DNA of 64,000 nt, from the NCBI GenBank assembly GCA_963575745.1, contig CAUYUJ010000370.1:67501-131500 (forward strand), given 5' to 3'. This DNA comes from Prorocentrum cordatum. Its lineage: Eukaryota; Sar; Dinophyceae; Prorocentrales; Prorocentraceae. Below the pieces are notes generated by a model. That model searched no databases. It had not been told where the DNA came from and was given only the letters and a program-made list of their open reading frames with translations. This document shows positions 21,201 to 32,100 of this stretch, in pieces. The first letter of the stretch is position 1, and every line of letters begins with the position of its first letter. The position numbers were made by a program, and so were the translations under genes.

Positions 21201-22276
21201 GATGTACGGCTAGCTGGGGTTTCCCCCAGCTGGGCCGAAGGTGCTGATGCTGACGTTGTCCTTGGAGGCTCCATGTTCTGGTCGGGGTCGATAGGTGCTA
21301 TCCCAGGAGGGTCGTCGATGAGCTCTCCAGGAAGGTATGCGCAAATCTCGTATTTGCTCAATGGCGGTCTTGCTGCCAATGGCGGGTAGTCCCATGGGTC
21401 GCCATCTGGCCATAACTGCTGGCCATGCATGTGGTGTGGTTTGAGGCTGCGAATTGCGATAATTGCCGCAGCGGGTACCACGTCCTCTGTCATGATAGCG
21501 CCCTGAGCACCCAGCCAAAATCTGCAACCTGCTTTTGTGGCGATCTCCATGTTGATCACCAGCTCGACCTCGTTCTTGTAGCTATTGAACTTGTATGATT
21601 CCACTGAAGTGTGTGGATTCTTTTGGACATTGTTCAAATATGTGCTAGAACTAAAGAGTGCCTCAGAGCGCTGTGATGGTTTATGATGTTTGTCTCTCTG
21701 AGAAGATGGATCAGTGTATCCAGGAATGATCCCTGTCTTCAATGTGTTTTTTTTCCAAGCGCGGGATGCTGTGCCGTGATGGAGATATTTGACATCTGTC
21801 CATTGTAGGCTCTCCCATCCCATATTCCATGGCTTGGAAGATGGATTGACACAACTGTGACCACCAACGCACCGAATAACGATGACGCTGTTCCAATCAA
21901 AAGAACTGGGGTCACCTCCCTCAGGGATCGGCTTGGCATATATCTCGATTCTGTTTTTCTGCGAATCAATATGTTTCTGGAACGCACGAATGATGAATAT
22001 CGGGTAGTAGTCGTTCCAATCGGCATATCCATCATTTTCACCATCTTTCTTAAAATGTGCCACTGCCGCTTCCATGGATGGTCCATTGTGTCTGTCTTTG
22101 CGATCTCTGAATTTCCATTCGACCATCTCTTTAAAGGATTTCCAATTGCTTGGAATATTCCATTCATTCTGTGTTGTTTTCTCCCAGATATTGATACGTC
22201 TATCATGAAATTGATTAATCCAAAACTTTTTGTAGTGAATCTCATGGCGTAACATAGTCGTTATGTCTTTGCTCAT
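18290..22276 (-). CDS. Giant copia ORF4, 1328 aa: Tpt1/KptA-like RNA 2'-phosphotransferase region and zinc ribbon
   Basis: Residues about 90-280 resemble the ADP-ribosyltransferase half of Tpt1/KptA, which removes a 2'-phosphate from RNA using NAD+. Visible matches are IRCVGGHSC (134-142) for the R-x(3)-GHS motif, YLHHGTASRAW (164-174) for the lyHGT motif, GIIPG (182-186) and a following Arg-His cluster, and VELVINMEIATKAGCRFWLG with GAIMTEDVVP (237-268) for the strand and NG-type loop near the C-terminus. An early LRH (9-11) recalls the conserved Arg-His, but spacing to the next motif is longer than usual. The middle is acidic. CQNCGRDLSLGIVTGDGTLC with a following DTC (about 976-1003) is a zinc ribbon. 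A basic, Pro-rich segment and a Tyr/Trp-rich end close the protein. It is in the same frame as the upstream ORFs, after one TAG at 22322-22324. Function in the element is unknown; RNA repair or end processing is a guess. Confidence 0.6.
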   Translation of the reverse strand: MSKDITTMLRHEIHYKKFWINQFHDRRINIWEKTTQNEWNIPSNWKSFKEMVEWKFRDRKDRHNGPSMEAAVAHFKKDGENDGYADWNDYYPIFIIRAFQKHIDSQKNRIEIYAKPIPEGGDPSSFDWNSVIVIRCVGGHSCVNPSSKPWNMGWESLQWTDVKYLHHGTASRAWKKNTLKTGIIPGYTDPSSQRDKHHKPSQRSEALFSSSTYLNNVQKNPHTSVESYKFNSYKNEVELVINMEIATKAGCRFWLGAQGAIMTEDVVPAAAIIAIRSLKPHHMHGQQLWPDGDPWDYPPLAARPPLSKYEICAYLPGELIDDPPGIAPIDPDQNMEPPRTTSASAPSAQLGETPASRTSADDALDEQIVRAMIRETNHKADDKEWLIALSYCREALRPITSKIAQKDWDRRPAFNDVRMGDFIVVKNWGSTKCFHYDNHWPKGNQNTKIALTKDHIYGPIIHFGIFDKFFAVQVPILNYGLRWVNIWYNDKSMPLKGAVFALPIRIEEHAIDPTYMETVLKGPTSCSEKILQHKTVGSLPYLGMPSIHRPRIPRTPPRRPAPRTPDPDELVATPAEDNAHTGDNPRQIAVSSHDPLITVIVDISNMTLTADEKAANDNMGADLSADIQADEQIEASILDNIIDPPSDFLNHPDYDPDEDPRWIRQSEDCRVYCWTSELLVDSPMIKMKQIIEIHSGADRIAMDKTQSHLQIEIRFGSKAWNAEPYQLNYDHTHKWARDLPNCSADHFFKKLVHYLDPETIEESTTGIFQWISKVYQNILKDSIAELPDLTKEAIHEKHLALQALRDLFKNCTETYGNPDFPVWEELVETPAAPHEQGAEQDIPQDPGSVASAAPDQETMARIIAEQTGLKREEGDNEATLQEKARRLREESVCHGGAEDADNTKIEYKGLPGERLSRIEIEGLSRPIASRPNTETNREAINQIGQSLARGQDTRWGSRDHLTSEGAPETILHPIPLCQNCGRDLSLGIVTGDGTLCDTCWQYTVAAGATGKSTATQSDLAHLQKLTNWIKMTLSEDHIARYMRDGAHVIMTGARSHAGNEKDQLRRLANASRKRYQKWVESGSPAAHECRLMGEAEDDRPLYYPFANLVQRFLNDLKFHHQMTGARANIGKRPWTVEDMRDAWDILDVSMRTGQAGRRKWWLNEGRLDRQTRQARGLVTVSLPRRDGTREQFTQRKLAAIANELLGSLDPAHTDQRGVDTGMRTDPDTQSHQSDDAMEPRHPRPPPRPAPGDAAASSASGATDYTPAGPRAKRARTSDYAAYWRDDLEDSYWGLRYWSYYINCWIYIAINNDEYVYIQDITHNDWLRN

Positions 22277-22321
22277 CCATTTGTTTGCTCCCAGCCATTC
22301 TTCCTCAAGTAGCTCGGGACC

Positions 22322-25231
22322 CTAACGTACATCGTCATAATGTGGTAATGATATCCATTTCCACTCTGGGAAGCAACCAGACTGTGCGATATCAGGCGCA
22401 TGAGCGATCACGCTATCGTCGTGCAACAATTGATCAAACCAGTCCTGGTTATCCAGGCAGGCAAATCCATTGGTCGCGCGTGTGCCCCGCAACATTGGGC
22501 ACATGTACGGATGGTCATCTTTGATGCCTGCTTGCTGCTTCCATTCTCGAATGGTGCATGCGTTATCGAATATCCCGATCTTGCTGATGCCCTCGTGCAT
22601 GGAACGCTCGCAACTGTCCTGCCATGATAATATATTCATTTCATGTGGAGACGGGTCCTCCTCGGCAGGAGTTGCCTCCAGCTCCATGGCCTCAAGGTCA
22701 GTGCCGTCGTCAGGAATCGGTGCCGCCTCAGCCTTGGGGAGCTGATCAGCTGGCTGCTGTTCTGCTTTGGGTTCGGGAGTCGATGGTTGCGACACTTTTA
22801 TCGATTGCGGTCCAGGTTGCAGTGGATCAGGCAATGGGCCTGGTGGGGCTGGCTGTGCTGTATCAGCTGCTGCCTTCCATACGGCTGTAGGAACATCAGG
22901 GTCATGACCCAAAGCAACCCGATCCAGTGCATTCTGCTTGAAGAATGTTTTGCATGCTTCGATGTTCTTCTCGTTCGCGGCAGCTGGGCCGATGCAGTGA
23001 GAAGTCAACCTGTTATCTTCTGCAATGATTCTTGCTTTGGTCGCATTATCATTTCCATCCAAGTCTTTAATCTGATGTAGGAATTGTTCGAATACAACCC
23101 AAGTAACTGCATGTGCATCTTCAACAGTTTTGACGATCTTGGGATGTAGGAGTTCCATTTTCTCAAGGGAATGCCAAGATGCCCAAGCCCCAGGGTAGTC
23201 TTTGATCAACAACATGAGGTACTGGAATAAGTCGTTGTATGCAATAACCCATGGATCATTATCAGGAAGGGTTTTGTCAGGATCGCCAGGGTCAGGTGCT
23301 GGCGTACGTGTCGACATTCCAGGAGTAGGCTCAGTGGTGTCGCCTGCTTCGGCAGGCAGTGATGCCGGCAATGTACCATCGGCACATGACGCCATCCACG
23401 CACAATGAGCCATCTCGTTTGCCGTCTGTGTCATCAACGTCGTGAGGCTGAGGTCTCTTTTCCATTCGTTTGTCATCTTTTCTCTGAAATCGAGGGCTGC
23501 CATGATTTCTTCGGCCTGCGTGTAGGCCTGATCGTCTGTGACAGCAGTGAACAATGGCGGCCTGAATGGATATGGCTGAGAAGGTAGAGACTGTATCAAA
23601 GCGCAGAAATTGCGATAGCACACTGCGTCGCAGAACTGCGTTGTAAACATTGCCATGTTATGGTTGTTCTGCTTGGCGTGCCAAGCCTGCGGGGTAATCC
23701 TATCGTACGTATCCACCCAATGGTCGGATGGAAGAACAGTGATACTACGGTTCTGCATGATATTGATCAGGTCGCTCGTGTGGTGATCAAAGTCCGGATG
23801 TGCGCCCCATTGCGCTGCTTTTCCAGGTCCCATGACCGTGGGGCAGCGAAAGTACTGCATCACGTCGACAAAACGTGACACGTCCACGAGCACGTGTACG
23901 GGCATGAGCGTCGGTACGCCGCCCTCACATTCCATCTTTTGGAGCTCGTATACGTTAGTGGGAGCACGATTCTGATGTCGGCGCATGTCGACGGTGTTTT
24001 GTCCGTGATTGGCACATGCGATGTCGTTCGCGCTCCATACTACCATGGCATTAAGTCCCCTGCAATAGTGTCTTTGTTTCACGTATGATGGGAAATCGTT
24101 GGCCCAGTAATCCCAGACAGTCTCATTTAACTCGCGCCACTTCTTGATAGAAGCGTTGTCGCTTTGAAACATGAGGCCTCTGGCTTCGCGGATCTTCCTG
24201 ATCATATTGCGCTGCTCGAGAGTGTTCTCAAACTGGTTGTTGAGAATAGCTTCGGCACGGCTATCTTCTTTCTCGAAACGTTGCTTGCGTAGTTCTTCCA
24301 TACCATAGCGTATGTCGTCATAACCAGCTTCAGGCAAGCGAACGCAATCTTGACCGATCGGCGTGTCATTCTGTCTGAACCACTCCCTATAATTGCCAAC
24401 GGAAAATGCCCACATCATGATGTCGTCGCGGATAATGGTCGACAAATGCTCAAGAGAAGCGCCGCCCATGTATTCCGCGCGGTTGAGGCGCGGCATAAAT
24501 AGCGGTACAAGAACAGTATTTGATGCATTGGCGAGGTCGATTCTCTTCTGGGCAGCGTTGAGCTCGTCGATGCCGAAAGTAGGATACTTCTTGTGTTTTG
24601 CACTCTTGGACCCTTTCTTGGGCTGCATGATCCATGTTGAGTCAGTGTACAAGTTGGTCCATTTGTACGCGTGACCCGATGGCCCAAACGCATGGTGCAA
24701 TAGTAGTCCCAAGTCCTCTTGTATGAGGGAGTGCCACCCATTATCTGAAAGTAGGGTAGAAACCAAGCGACCACCACAGAAAGCACTGTATTTTGCGTGG
24801 TCCAGTTCAAATGGGTCAACATCATTACCAGGAGTAAGGCCAGGGTCATTCGAGCCGATCTGGTCAGCGGCTTCGCCGAAGAAGTCGTTGCCCTCGTTGT
24901 ATGGTGTCCAACGATAGGTACGTTCCGTATCTTCTGGATCGTCCAGTATCGCCACCCAACCATTCGGATGGTCGGATGGGGTTGCCACCGTCTTGGAGTT
25001 TGATCCGATACTTCCAAAGCCTCCGCGCGCAGTCAGCCATGTAACAAGCTTGCGGCGAAATTTGTTTGTTTGGTTTAGGTCGGAAAATGCTCTCATGTTG
25101 GTGACCAAATTATCTTCAACAATATGGCCGATGTGTCCAGATGTATCCGATGTCCTGGCAATGCCAGGTGGGCGAGTAGGCAACTTGGCCGTTGCACGAT
25201 CGATTTTAGGAGCATAGCATGGCGTTACCAA
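22322..25231 (-). CDS. Giant copia ORF3, 969 aa, unknown protein
   Basis: A long uninterrupted frame with ordinary amino-acid composition; the first in-frame Met lies a little inside, because the frame opens right after the TGA at 25280-25282. I recognise no family. The N-terminal 450 residues look globular (for example WHSLIQEDLGLLLHHAFG, ETVWDYWANDFPSYVKQRHY, VHVLVDVSRFVDVMQYFR). Residues about 650-860 contain Pro/Thr-rich linkers. The C-terminus has several Trp and Cys (MCPMLRGTRATNGFACLDN). It lies between ORF2 and ORF4 in the same frame. It could be an envelope-like, replication or RNA-binding protein, but no clear transmembrane segment or signal peptide is visible, which argues against an envelope. 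Confidence 0.7.
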   Translation of the reverse strand: MVTPCYAPKIDRATAKLPTRPPGIARTSDTSGHIGHIVEDNLVTNMRAFSDLNQTNKFRRKLVTWLTARGGFGSIGSNSKTVATPSDHPNGWVAILDDPEDTERTYRWTPYNEGNDFFGEAADQIGSNDPGLTPGNDVDPFELDHAKYSAFCGGRLVSTLLSDNGWHSLIQEDLGLLLHHAFGPSGHAYKWTNLYTDSTWIMQPKKGSKSAKHKKYPTFGIDELNAAQKRIDLANASNTVLVPLFMPRLNRAEYMGGASLEHLSTIIRDDIMMWAFSVGNYREWFRQNDTPIGQDCVRLPEAGYDDIRYGMEELRKQRFEKEDSRAEAILNNQFENTLEQRNMIRKIREARGLMFQSDNASIKKWRELNETVWDYWANDFPSYVKQRHYCRGLNAMVVWSANDIACANHGQNTVDMRRHQNRAPTNVYELQKMECEGGVPTLMPVHVLVDVSRFVDVMQYFRCPTVMGPGKAAQWGAHPDFDHHTSDLINIMQNRSITVLPSDHWVDTYDRITPQAWHAKQNNHNMAMFTTQFCDAVCYRNFCALIQSLPSQPYPFRPPLFTAVTDDQAYTQAEEIMAALDFREKMTNEWKRDLSLTTLMTQTANEMAHCAWMASCADGTLPASLPAEAGDTTEPTPGMSTRTPAPDPGDPDKTLPDNDPWVIAYNDLFQYLMLLIKDYPGAWASWHSLEKMELLHPKIVKTVEDAHAVTWVVFEQFLHQIKDLDGNDNATKARIIAEDNRLTSHCIGPAAANEKNIEACKTFFKQNALDRVALGHDPDVPTAVWKAAADTAQPAPPGPLPDPLQPGPQSIKVSQPSTPEPKAEQQPADQLPKAEAAPIPDDGTDLEAMELEATPAEEDPSPHEMNILSWQDSCERSMHEGISKIGIFDNACTIREWKQQAGIKDDHPYMCPMLRGTRATNGFACLDNQDWFDQLLHDDSVIAHAPDIAQSGCFPEWKWISLPHYDDVR

Positions 25232-25279
25232 TCCATTCTGGTATACATCGGATGGTGCACACAGACCATTGTTGTAGTA

Positions 25280-26116
25280 TCATTGTGTATCCCGAACGCT
25301 GTCCTCGGTGTATTGTCCCAGTACTGCACTGCCAATTTTGGGCCAACCGTTGTGAATCATCATCCACTCCGTTTTCATTATCATTGTCGTAAAGTTTTCT
25401 GGTGGACACTTGCGGTGCGATCCTGGGATCACCGCGTTCAAGTGATCATGTAGTCCACGAACACTTTCTTGCACTGAGGGGTTACGATTGAAAAGACTGG
25501 AAATCATGCACATAGCGCGCATGAATGATAGCCACGGCGTAGCTGTGAACGTGTTGTACTCGTAGTTGGCGTTGCCGCCGACGGATCCACTCTCGGTATT
25601 GGCCCATTTCTTAGCCTCGACGGACGCGAAGCGGGCAAATTCTCGAATAGAGGATTCGTCGGGTACGCGAAGATCGAACTCTCCGCTTCGATCAGCACGC
25701 CGTTGATGTATGTATATGTAACCGTCTTCGGGATCACGAGGACGGCCAGTTTGAGCGTGGTACGTGAAGCCCACGCGGTCGTCGTCCCTGGCGTTCGGGT
25801 CGTACTCCGTGTCGTAGCCGATGGGCCAGCCGACGAGGTGGAGCGGCTGTGCCTGATCCATCTCGTGGATGGGGGGGTCGGGATTATAACCGATCTCACT
25901 TAGATTCGCCTCGCAAGCGGCGAACAAGATGCTTGTAAGCTTTGTAGCTCGAGTCGTGCAATTGCTGCGGCATGAACGAATAATCAATGTCCTAACTCTC
26001 TCTGCATCTCGTGGGGGCGAGGGAAGATGGCGGGGATGTCTACCGTGCGGGGAACGTGCGCGTGAACGAGGTGTGCGCGACGCAATATCTGCGGCTGGTA
26101 CGCCAATGTGGTACAT
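25280..26116 (-). CDS. Giant copia ORF2, 278 aa, unknown protein
   Basis: First Met at 26116; the frame is open from the pol stop (26153-26155) onward. The N-terminal 50 residues are Arg/Pro/Ser-rich. The rest is globular, with FDLRVPDESSIREFARFAS and TATPWLSFMRAMCMISSLFN. No family is recognised. Only 16 codons separate its TGA from ORF3's first annotated codon, all in one frame, so ORF2 and ORF3 may be one protein interrupted or recoded at TGA. Confidence 0.6.
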   Translation of the reverse strand: MYHIGVPAADIASRTPRSRARSPHGRHPRHLPSPPRDAERVRTLIIRSCRSNCTTRATKLTSILFAACEANLSEIGYNPDPPIHEMDQAQPLHLVGWPIGYDTEYDPNARDDDRVGFTYHAQTGRPRDPEDGYIYIHQRRADRSGEFDLRVPDESSIREFARFASVEAKKWANTESGSVGGNANYEYNTFTATPWLSFMRAMCMISSLFNRNPSVQESVRGLHDHLNAVIPGSHRKCPPENFTTMIMKTEWMMIHNGWPKIGSAVLGQYTEDSVRDTQ

Positions 26117-26152
26117 GCATGCACATAGTCCCTCGTGCTTAGCTTGCCCAAC

Positions 26153-29100
26153 TCACTGAAATCCGCATTCTGGTCCTACCTCGCCCCATCTTTCTTTTTC
26201 CGTCAACAATATCTTGCATATGTCTGGGCATCCATTCGGTTTAGGAGGTTCCGCTTCATGAGGTAAACCGTCGGGCCTCCGAGGCCCTCGTATCGGAGGA
26301 CATTGTATCGGAGTAGCGGGAAAGATAAGCGAGTGTTCCAAGAGATCCTTCCAAAGGTCTGCTTTCTTCGTCTCGAAATGTTTGGTCATCATATCTGCGA
26401 TCTGTTCTTTTGTTCCTACGTATTTGAACTCGATATGTTCGAGTTGGCATGTTTCGCATATCCAATCCAGATTGGTACGATGAGTACGATGAAGATGACG
26501 AAATGCTGGTGTACGTCCCTTTTGGACAATTTTGATCACGGCCTGGTTATCCTCCAGGACGATAAGACGTACTTTGGGAGCACTGATCTCTTTAGCTGGT
26601 TCTGGATCCACGTGTAGTACTGTGCCTTCATGGGATATTGTACGTCTCTTTGGAGTCGTAGGTAATTCCGTATTTAGCGGTAGTTGCCTACGGCTAGGAG
26701 AAGATCCCCGTGTAGGGGGTGCCTTGCGAGGCGTTGGTTTACGCTTCTTTTTGGCTGCCAATATGGGACACATCTCCGGGTCGACGTGTCGATGGCAGCT
26801 CAGGCATGTATTCTTCTCTTTGCATGTTTTGGCAACTCCCACCACGGCTTCCCAGAATGATAGTAGTGGTAACCCTTCCAGTCGTAGTGCGGAATCGAGA
26901 GCAACGATCTCAGATTCAGTAGATGAATGTGAAACAACCGTTTGTTTCTTACATACAGCGTTGACTGGAAAGAATGCATTGGGTCCAACAAGCGCAGCAA
27001 AAACACCGGTAGTGGATTTGGATGATGTAATGCAATCAGCGAACGAGGCGTCGGTAAAGAGCATGATGGATAACATGTCTGACGAATCGCCTATCCATCC
27101 GTGTAAGCAATGTTTACGCGTCGTCTTGATGTAGCATATCAACCGATGTAGACGTTTGTCACATGTAGTATTCCATTTGGTAATTTCTCTGGCCAACATA
27201 CATACTGGATGTAGAAGATCGAGACGACAGCAACGTGCCAAGTACAGGATCTTCATTAGTACACTTGCCGCGTCCTGGCCGAGGATGCCCTCGTCTGAAT
27301 AGTCGGACTCAGTGAAGGAGGTGTCCTCGATGCCGGGGGTCTCTGCGTCGGGTAGGTCATGGTATGTGGCGGGCATGGTAGTGGTAGATGTCGTGTCGAC
27401 CGATTTTGCTGGACTGGATGATCGTGGCCGCGCGTTGAGCACACTAGTAGGTCTGGCGACCGACCCGGAGGATGTTGGCGATTTGGATCGCGAAGCCCTC
27501 GGCGAGTCGGATCGTTTCCGACGTGACCCTGTTCCCTGGGCGCGCTTGGAGGCGCATTCCAGGTACCGCTCAATGCACTGATCTGTAAAACCAAGCATAT
27601 CATGTCGAATACCACGAACGTGTTTTGCCGTATTGTAATCTTTCTCATTGTGTACAGGTAGCATAGGGCGTATTGTGGACATTCTTTTGTCGAAGATGCT
27701 CTGCGGTACATCATATGCTTGTTGTCCACAACCCAAATATTGTGAGTATGGAGTAGGTGGAGCCAAGTCGGTACCGCTTTTGCGAATATAATCCCAGCCA
27801 GTCTGTAAATTATGAGCTGGGCCGGCCAATTTAAAATCGTCCACATATACTGAAAGTATCAGTCCCAGTTTGTTGTGTCTCCATACGCATTCCCATCCTG
27901 AAATAGGCTCGAAACCGACGCTTTCCAAGCATGTACGGCATTTTCGTTCCCAAAAGACACCAGCGAGAGGGTGTCCGTATAGTGCCAATCGCAATCGGCA
28001 CACTGGGTTATTGTATTTTGACCATGATGTCGGTTGTCGCCATTTAGGTATAGTAATCCAGGTACCAACTGGATCGATTCGTCCGTCGCCGTATAATAAT
28101 GCCTGCGTGTAAGCTCCAGGTGCGTCACTTTGCTCTCCCGCATGTTGCGGTAATAACGCAGTAGCATCGCAAAGTTTGGAAGCCTCTATATGCGAAGCAC
28201 TGGAAGCGGCGTCGGCGAATATGGCGGCCAAACCAGTTTCATCTTTGCCTGTATTGCCCTGAACCACCACTCTGCCCTTGAATTTTCGTAGATCAGGAGG
28301 AAGTTCCTCATGTTTGACTGAAGATAGCTCCAAGATATTGAAGAAATGGACTTTTGTTCCCTTGCGGATAGCTTGTGACTCAATATCAGCTTTTTCTGCG
28401 ACAGTCTCCAACATCCATGTTTGTTTCTTTTCCAATCTCTCGTATTCTTTTCGCAGGGCTTCTTGTGCACGTGGTTCTGCGGCAACTTCTTTCTTACTCA
28501 AGTTTCTGGTAACTAGTGCTGGGCGTGACCATGCTGAATCTGGTATTTTATCTCTGTGTGCCGGCGTGTAGTTGGTCTCACGTGACATGGTTGGTATTAC
28601 TACCGACTGGGTGAACTTGCGTATAAGCGGGTTCAAAGTCCCAAAGTCGGTTCCCTCATTATCCACAAGTACCAAAGCACGTTCTTCTCCATCATGCTGT
28701 TGTGGTAGTTGACGGTAGTACAGCACCGTAGTAATGTCACGTGGCCCACCAGGTAATTTGGCATACAGTATTTCTTTGTTTGTCACGCCTTTGACGTTTT
28801 CGTCGCGGATGACGTCGCCGTTGTCAGTGTCATATGTAATCCGTCGTTCCACAGTATTCCAGGCGGGTCCGCCGGACGTAGTGGTACGGAAATTGTTGAC
28901 CTGTTTGTCCTGTCTTGTCCACACTCTTAGTGCAGCTCGGTCACGAATCTCGCGAGCTCGTTTAACGTCGTTGGCGTGCTCGATCTCTTTCTTTTGCTGT
29001 CCACGGGAAAGTGTTTTCCAATGCTCGGGAAGAACGTGATCAGGACGTGTAGTAGTCTGCATACGTGTCTCGCGTCCACGAACCACCATCTTGCCGTCTG

Positions 29101-32100
29101 GCGTTATTTTTGGAAGTTCGTAGGACTGAATCGTGCCTGTCCACGGCTCACTTAACTCCCTGTGGTCGTTGGCGCTAACACCATCCCAAACGTCTCGGAA
29201 GTTACTTTCTTCCTCAAAGGTAGAAGTCGTTTTGAAATCTCGTGTCACATCGAGTTGATCAACAGGTGCAGGTATGTTCATGACGTCGTCCGTCGGGATG
29301 AATAGTTTCTTTCTTGGAGTACGGATATGTCTGATGACGCAATATCCACGCTGTTCCCAATAGTCTGGCTCCGGCGCTGGTGCAGCAACTTCAGAGGCCG
29401 ATGTCTGGATATCAACAGCGTTGTCCTCCGTTGTCATCATAGATGGGTCATCCCATTTTTTAGGGTAGGAAAGTGGAGGATCAGGCATTGGCTTGTCACC
29501 CAAGGGGCGAGAAGTGGATGCCTTCACCTCGTCGTGTGCCTCAGGGTTATGATGTCGTAGAGTACCATTTTTCACTGGGTAGGTGAACTCGCCATCAGGA
29601 ATGATGATGTCTTTGACTCTGTGCACATGACACAGTTCACCATAAGGATTCTTGACGTATGTAGCCGTGTCCAAGACAAGGTAGTCGCCTGACCATCGTC
29701 CACCAGAGTGTAAGTGGTATCCCATGAATAACCCTTCCCGAGTATTTTCTTTAAACTTTGCAGTCTCGTTGTTAATCTCGGGGTTGAGGCATTTCCAAAA
29801 GATCCGAGCACCGAATGGTATGCAGTGCCCAGGAAAGCTTTCGCCAACTCGTATTTCATGGGCTGTCTTTTCTGCATGTTCTTTGCTGAGGGCAGCCACG
29901 CCCGTGGATGTATGCGCAAAATTGTGTCCACAGCAAAAGGCTTGCATGGCCTCTTTCCACCATTCGTGTCCCAGACCAGACATATGTAACACAGCTCTGG
30001 TACCGAGAATGACAATTTTGACAACGCGCTCAATCAATCCATTCGTTTGCGGACGATGTGGCGTACTCGTGTCGTGTCTCCATCCCAGTTGGCGGCAAGC
30101 TTTCTGAAGCTCTCCAGAATTGTCTGTATAGATATGCTTCACCTCATCGTTCGCGGCGATGAACTGTTGAAAGGATGCCTTTGTGGTAGCTGCGTCTTTG
30201 TGAAGCGCTGGGTAGGCCATGAAGATGCCGGTGTAGCTGTCGAGGACAACAAGTGCATATTTGTCGCCATGTTTGTCCGCGGCATCGTCTTTGGCCAGTA
30301 CGATATGGTCGGCAGTTAGAGCCTCGCCGAACTTTGGGACAAAAGCCTCGTAGGCGTTATCCTCGTCGGTGGGGTCTGCCGGTGGATGTGGTTTGTGCTG
30401 TCGTCTACACGGGGCATTCTGTGCCATCGTGCGCGAACAGATCTCACAGTCAGGGTGTTTTGGGCTGTGAGTCATGTAATGCATCGGGTCGATCGGTTTC
30501 TTTTGTCTGTTGGGGAGAACTCGATCGTTGTCGTGGTGCGTTCGTTTAGGCGTCTCTGTCGGTATGTCGTTATCTGCTTGAGCTATATCTAGCCCCCCGC
30601 GTTGTGGAGGAGAACACTGCGTCTGAGACGTAGGCGAGTCGGTGGTTGTGTCCACGTTGGGCTCGTCTGTGCTTGTGTCGGGAGGTTCTTCGACCGTGGT
30701 GGTCCGTGCTCCTCCTCCCTCTCCGACATGTGGTCTCTTGGGGCAGGTCCCTATGTGGGGCCGAAGCTCGTCTGCAGTGGTTGGTTGCTCTGTAGTTTTG
30801 CAGCGCCAACAAGTGTCGTTGCAGCGGGCGGATGAACGCTTGCGCTGACGACGGCGGGGTGCTGACGAAGTGCATAAACGTGGTGGTGGTATCAGTGCTA
30901 AGTCGTCGAGTCGTAACTCTGGCACTCGATTGTTGACTGGAATCTTATACCATTGGCCCCCCGGATCCTGAAGCAGGTAGCCCAGCTCAGGGTCCCAAAG
31001 CTGTCGAAAGCCATCAACCTCAATTAATTTCCCAACTGATAGTAATGATGGGCAGTCTGGCAAAGCAAGGGCTGAACTATGCAGGCCAACCTCGGGTAGC
31101 CGTATGTCGTAGTGCTCATTGACGGTACGATCACCATTGGCGGTTTCCAGAATATGCTCTTCGCGAATAGATATGCGATCCGACTCGGTCTGCGTAAGTT
31201 CATGTTTTCCCTGAACATGATGAGCAGAACCACTGTCGAGAACCCAAGACCTTGTCAATGCTGCAGTCGAACGTGGAGGGTCGACTTGCTTTGTCGTTGT
31301 TGTCGTCTGGTCAGTCTTTGATGACTGCTTGACAGTGTCGTCATACTTTCGGATCGCAGTTGGTGTGGCCACCGACTCTTTGTTGTGTCGGTAGTCATAT
31401 AGTTCGTCGTACCATAGTTGCGCCTCTTTTTGACATTCTCGTAAGGCATCTGCACTTTCATCCCGCCATCGTTGTGGTAATGGATCTGGTACTTTGACGA
31501 TGTCACCCTCGTTCGGCAGCTCTTTCCATTTATCCAGTCTGGCTCTGCCAGATATGGTATGGAAGTAGTAATCCACGTTGCGCACGTCGAAGCGTATCCG
31601 ACGACGTGTCTTGGTAGATGTCGCTGTGGCCTTAGTGTTGGCCATGAGGGTCTTGTCACGGATGGCGTAACTGCGGTCTGAACGGCGTGAACGTCGAAAG
31701 TTGGCAGGAGAACGTGCTCTGGTGTTGGGTGAACCACGGGACGATCCGCGGCTCGGATAACGTTTGCCACGTCCTTTGTCACTACCATATGATCTGTCAC
31801 GGCCGCGTGGACTGCCGCGTCCGCCGCCACGATTGTCTCGTCCTCGGGAGGTAGATCTCGAAGATCTGTCGTAACGACTTCTCGATTGGCTGCGAGAGTC
31901 TTGGGACCTCCTGGATGTCGAACGGAATCGGTCGTATTGGCGTCGGTTGTCACGTCCCTGTCGTGAATCGCTTGCGTAGCGAAACCCCCCGCGTTGTGAA
32001 GACCGTTGGCTTCCTGATCCGCGGGATGGTGATCGGCCACGGCTATCCTGGCTGGAGGTCCGTGGTCGACTCGGGCTTCGTTCAGGAGTCTTTGCACCAG

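Noticed and set aside
22322-25231. ORF3 of the giant copia element as a retroviral-type envelope
   Set aside because: No signal peptide, no transmembrane anchor and no cleavage-site pattern are visible.
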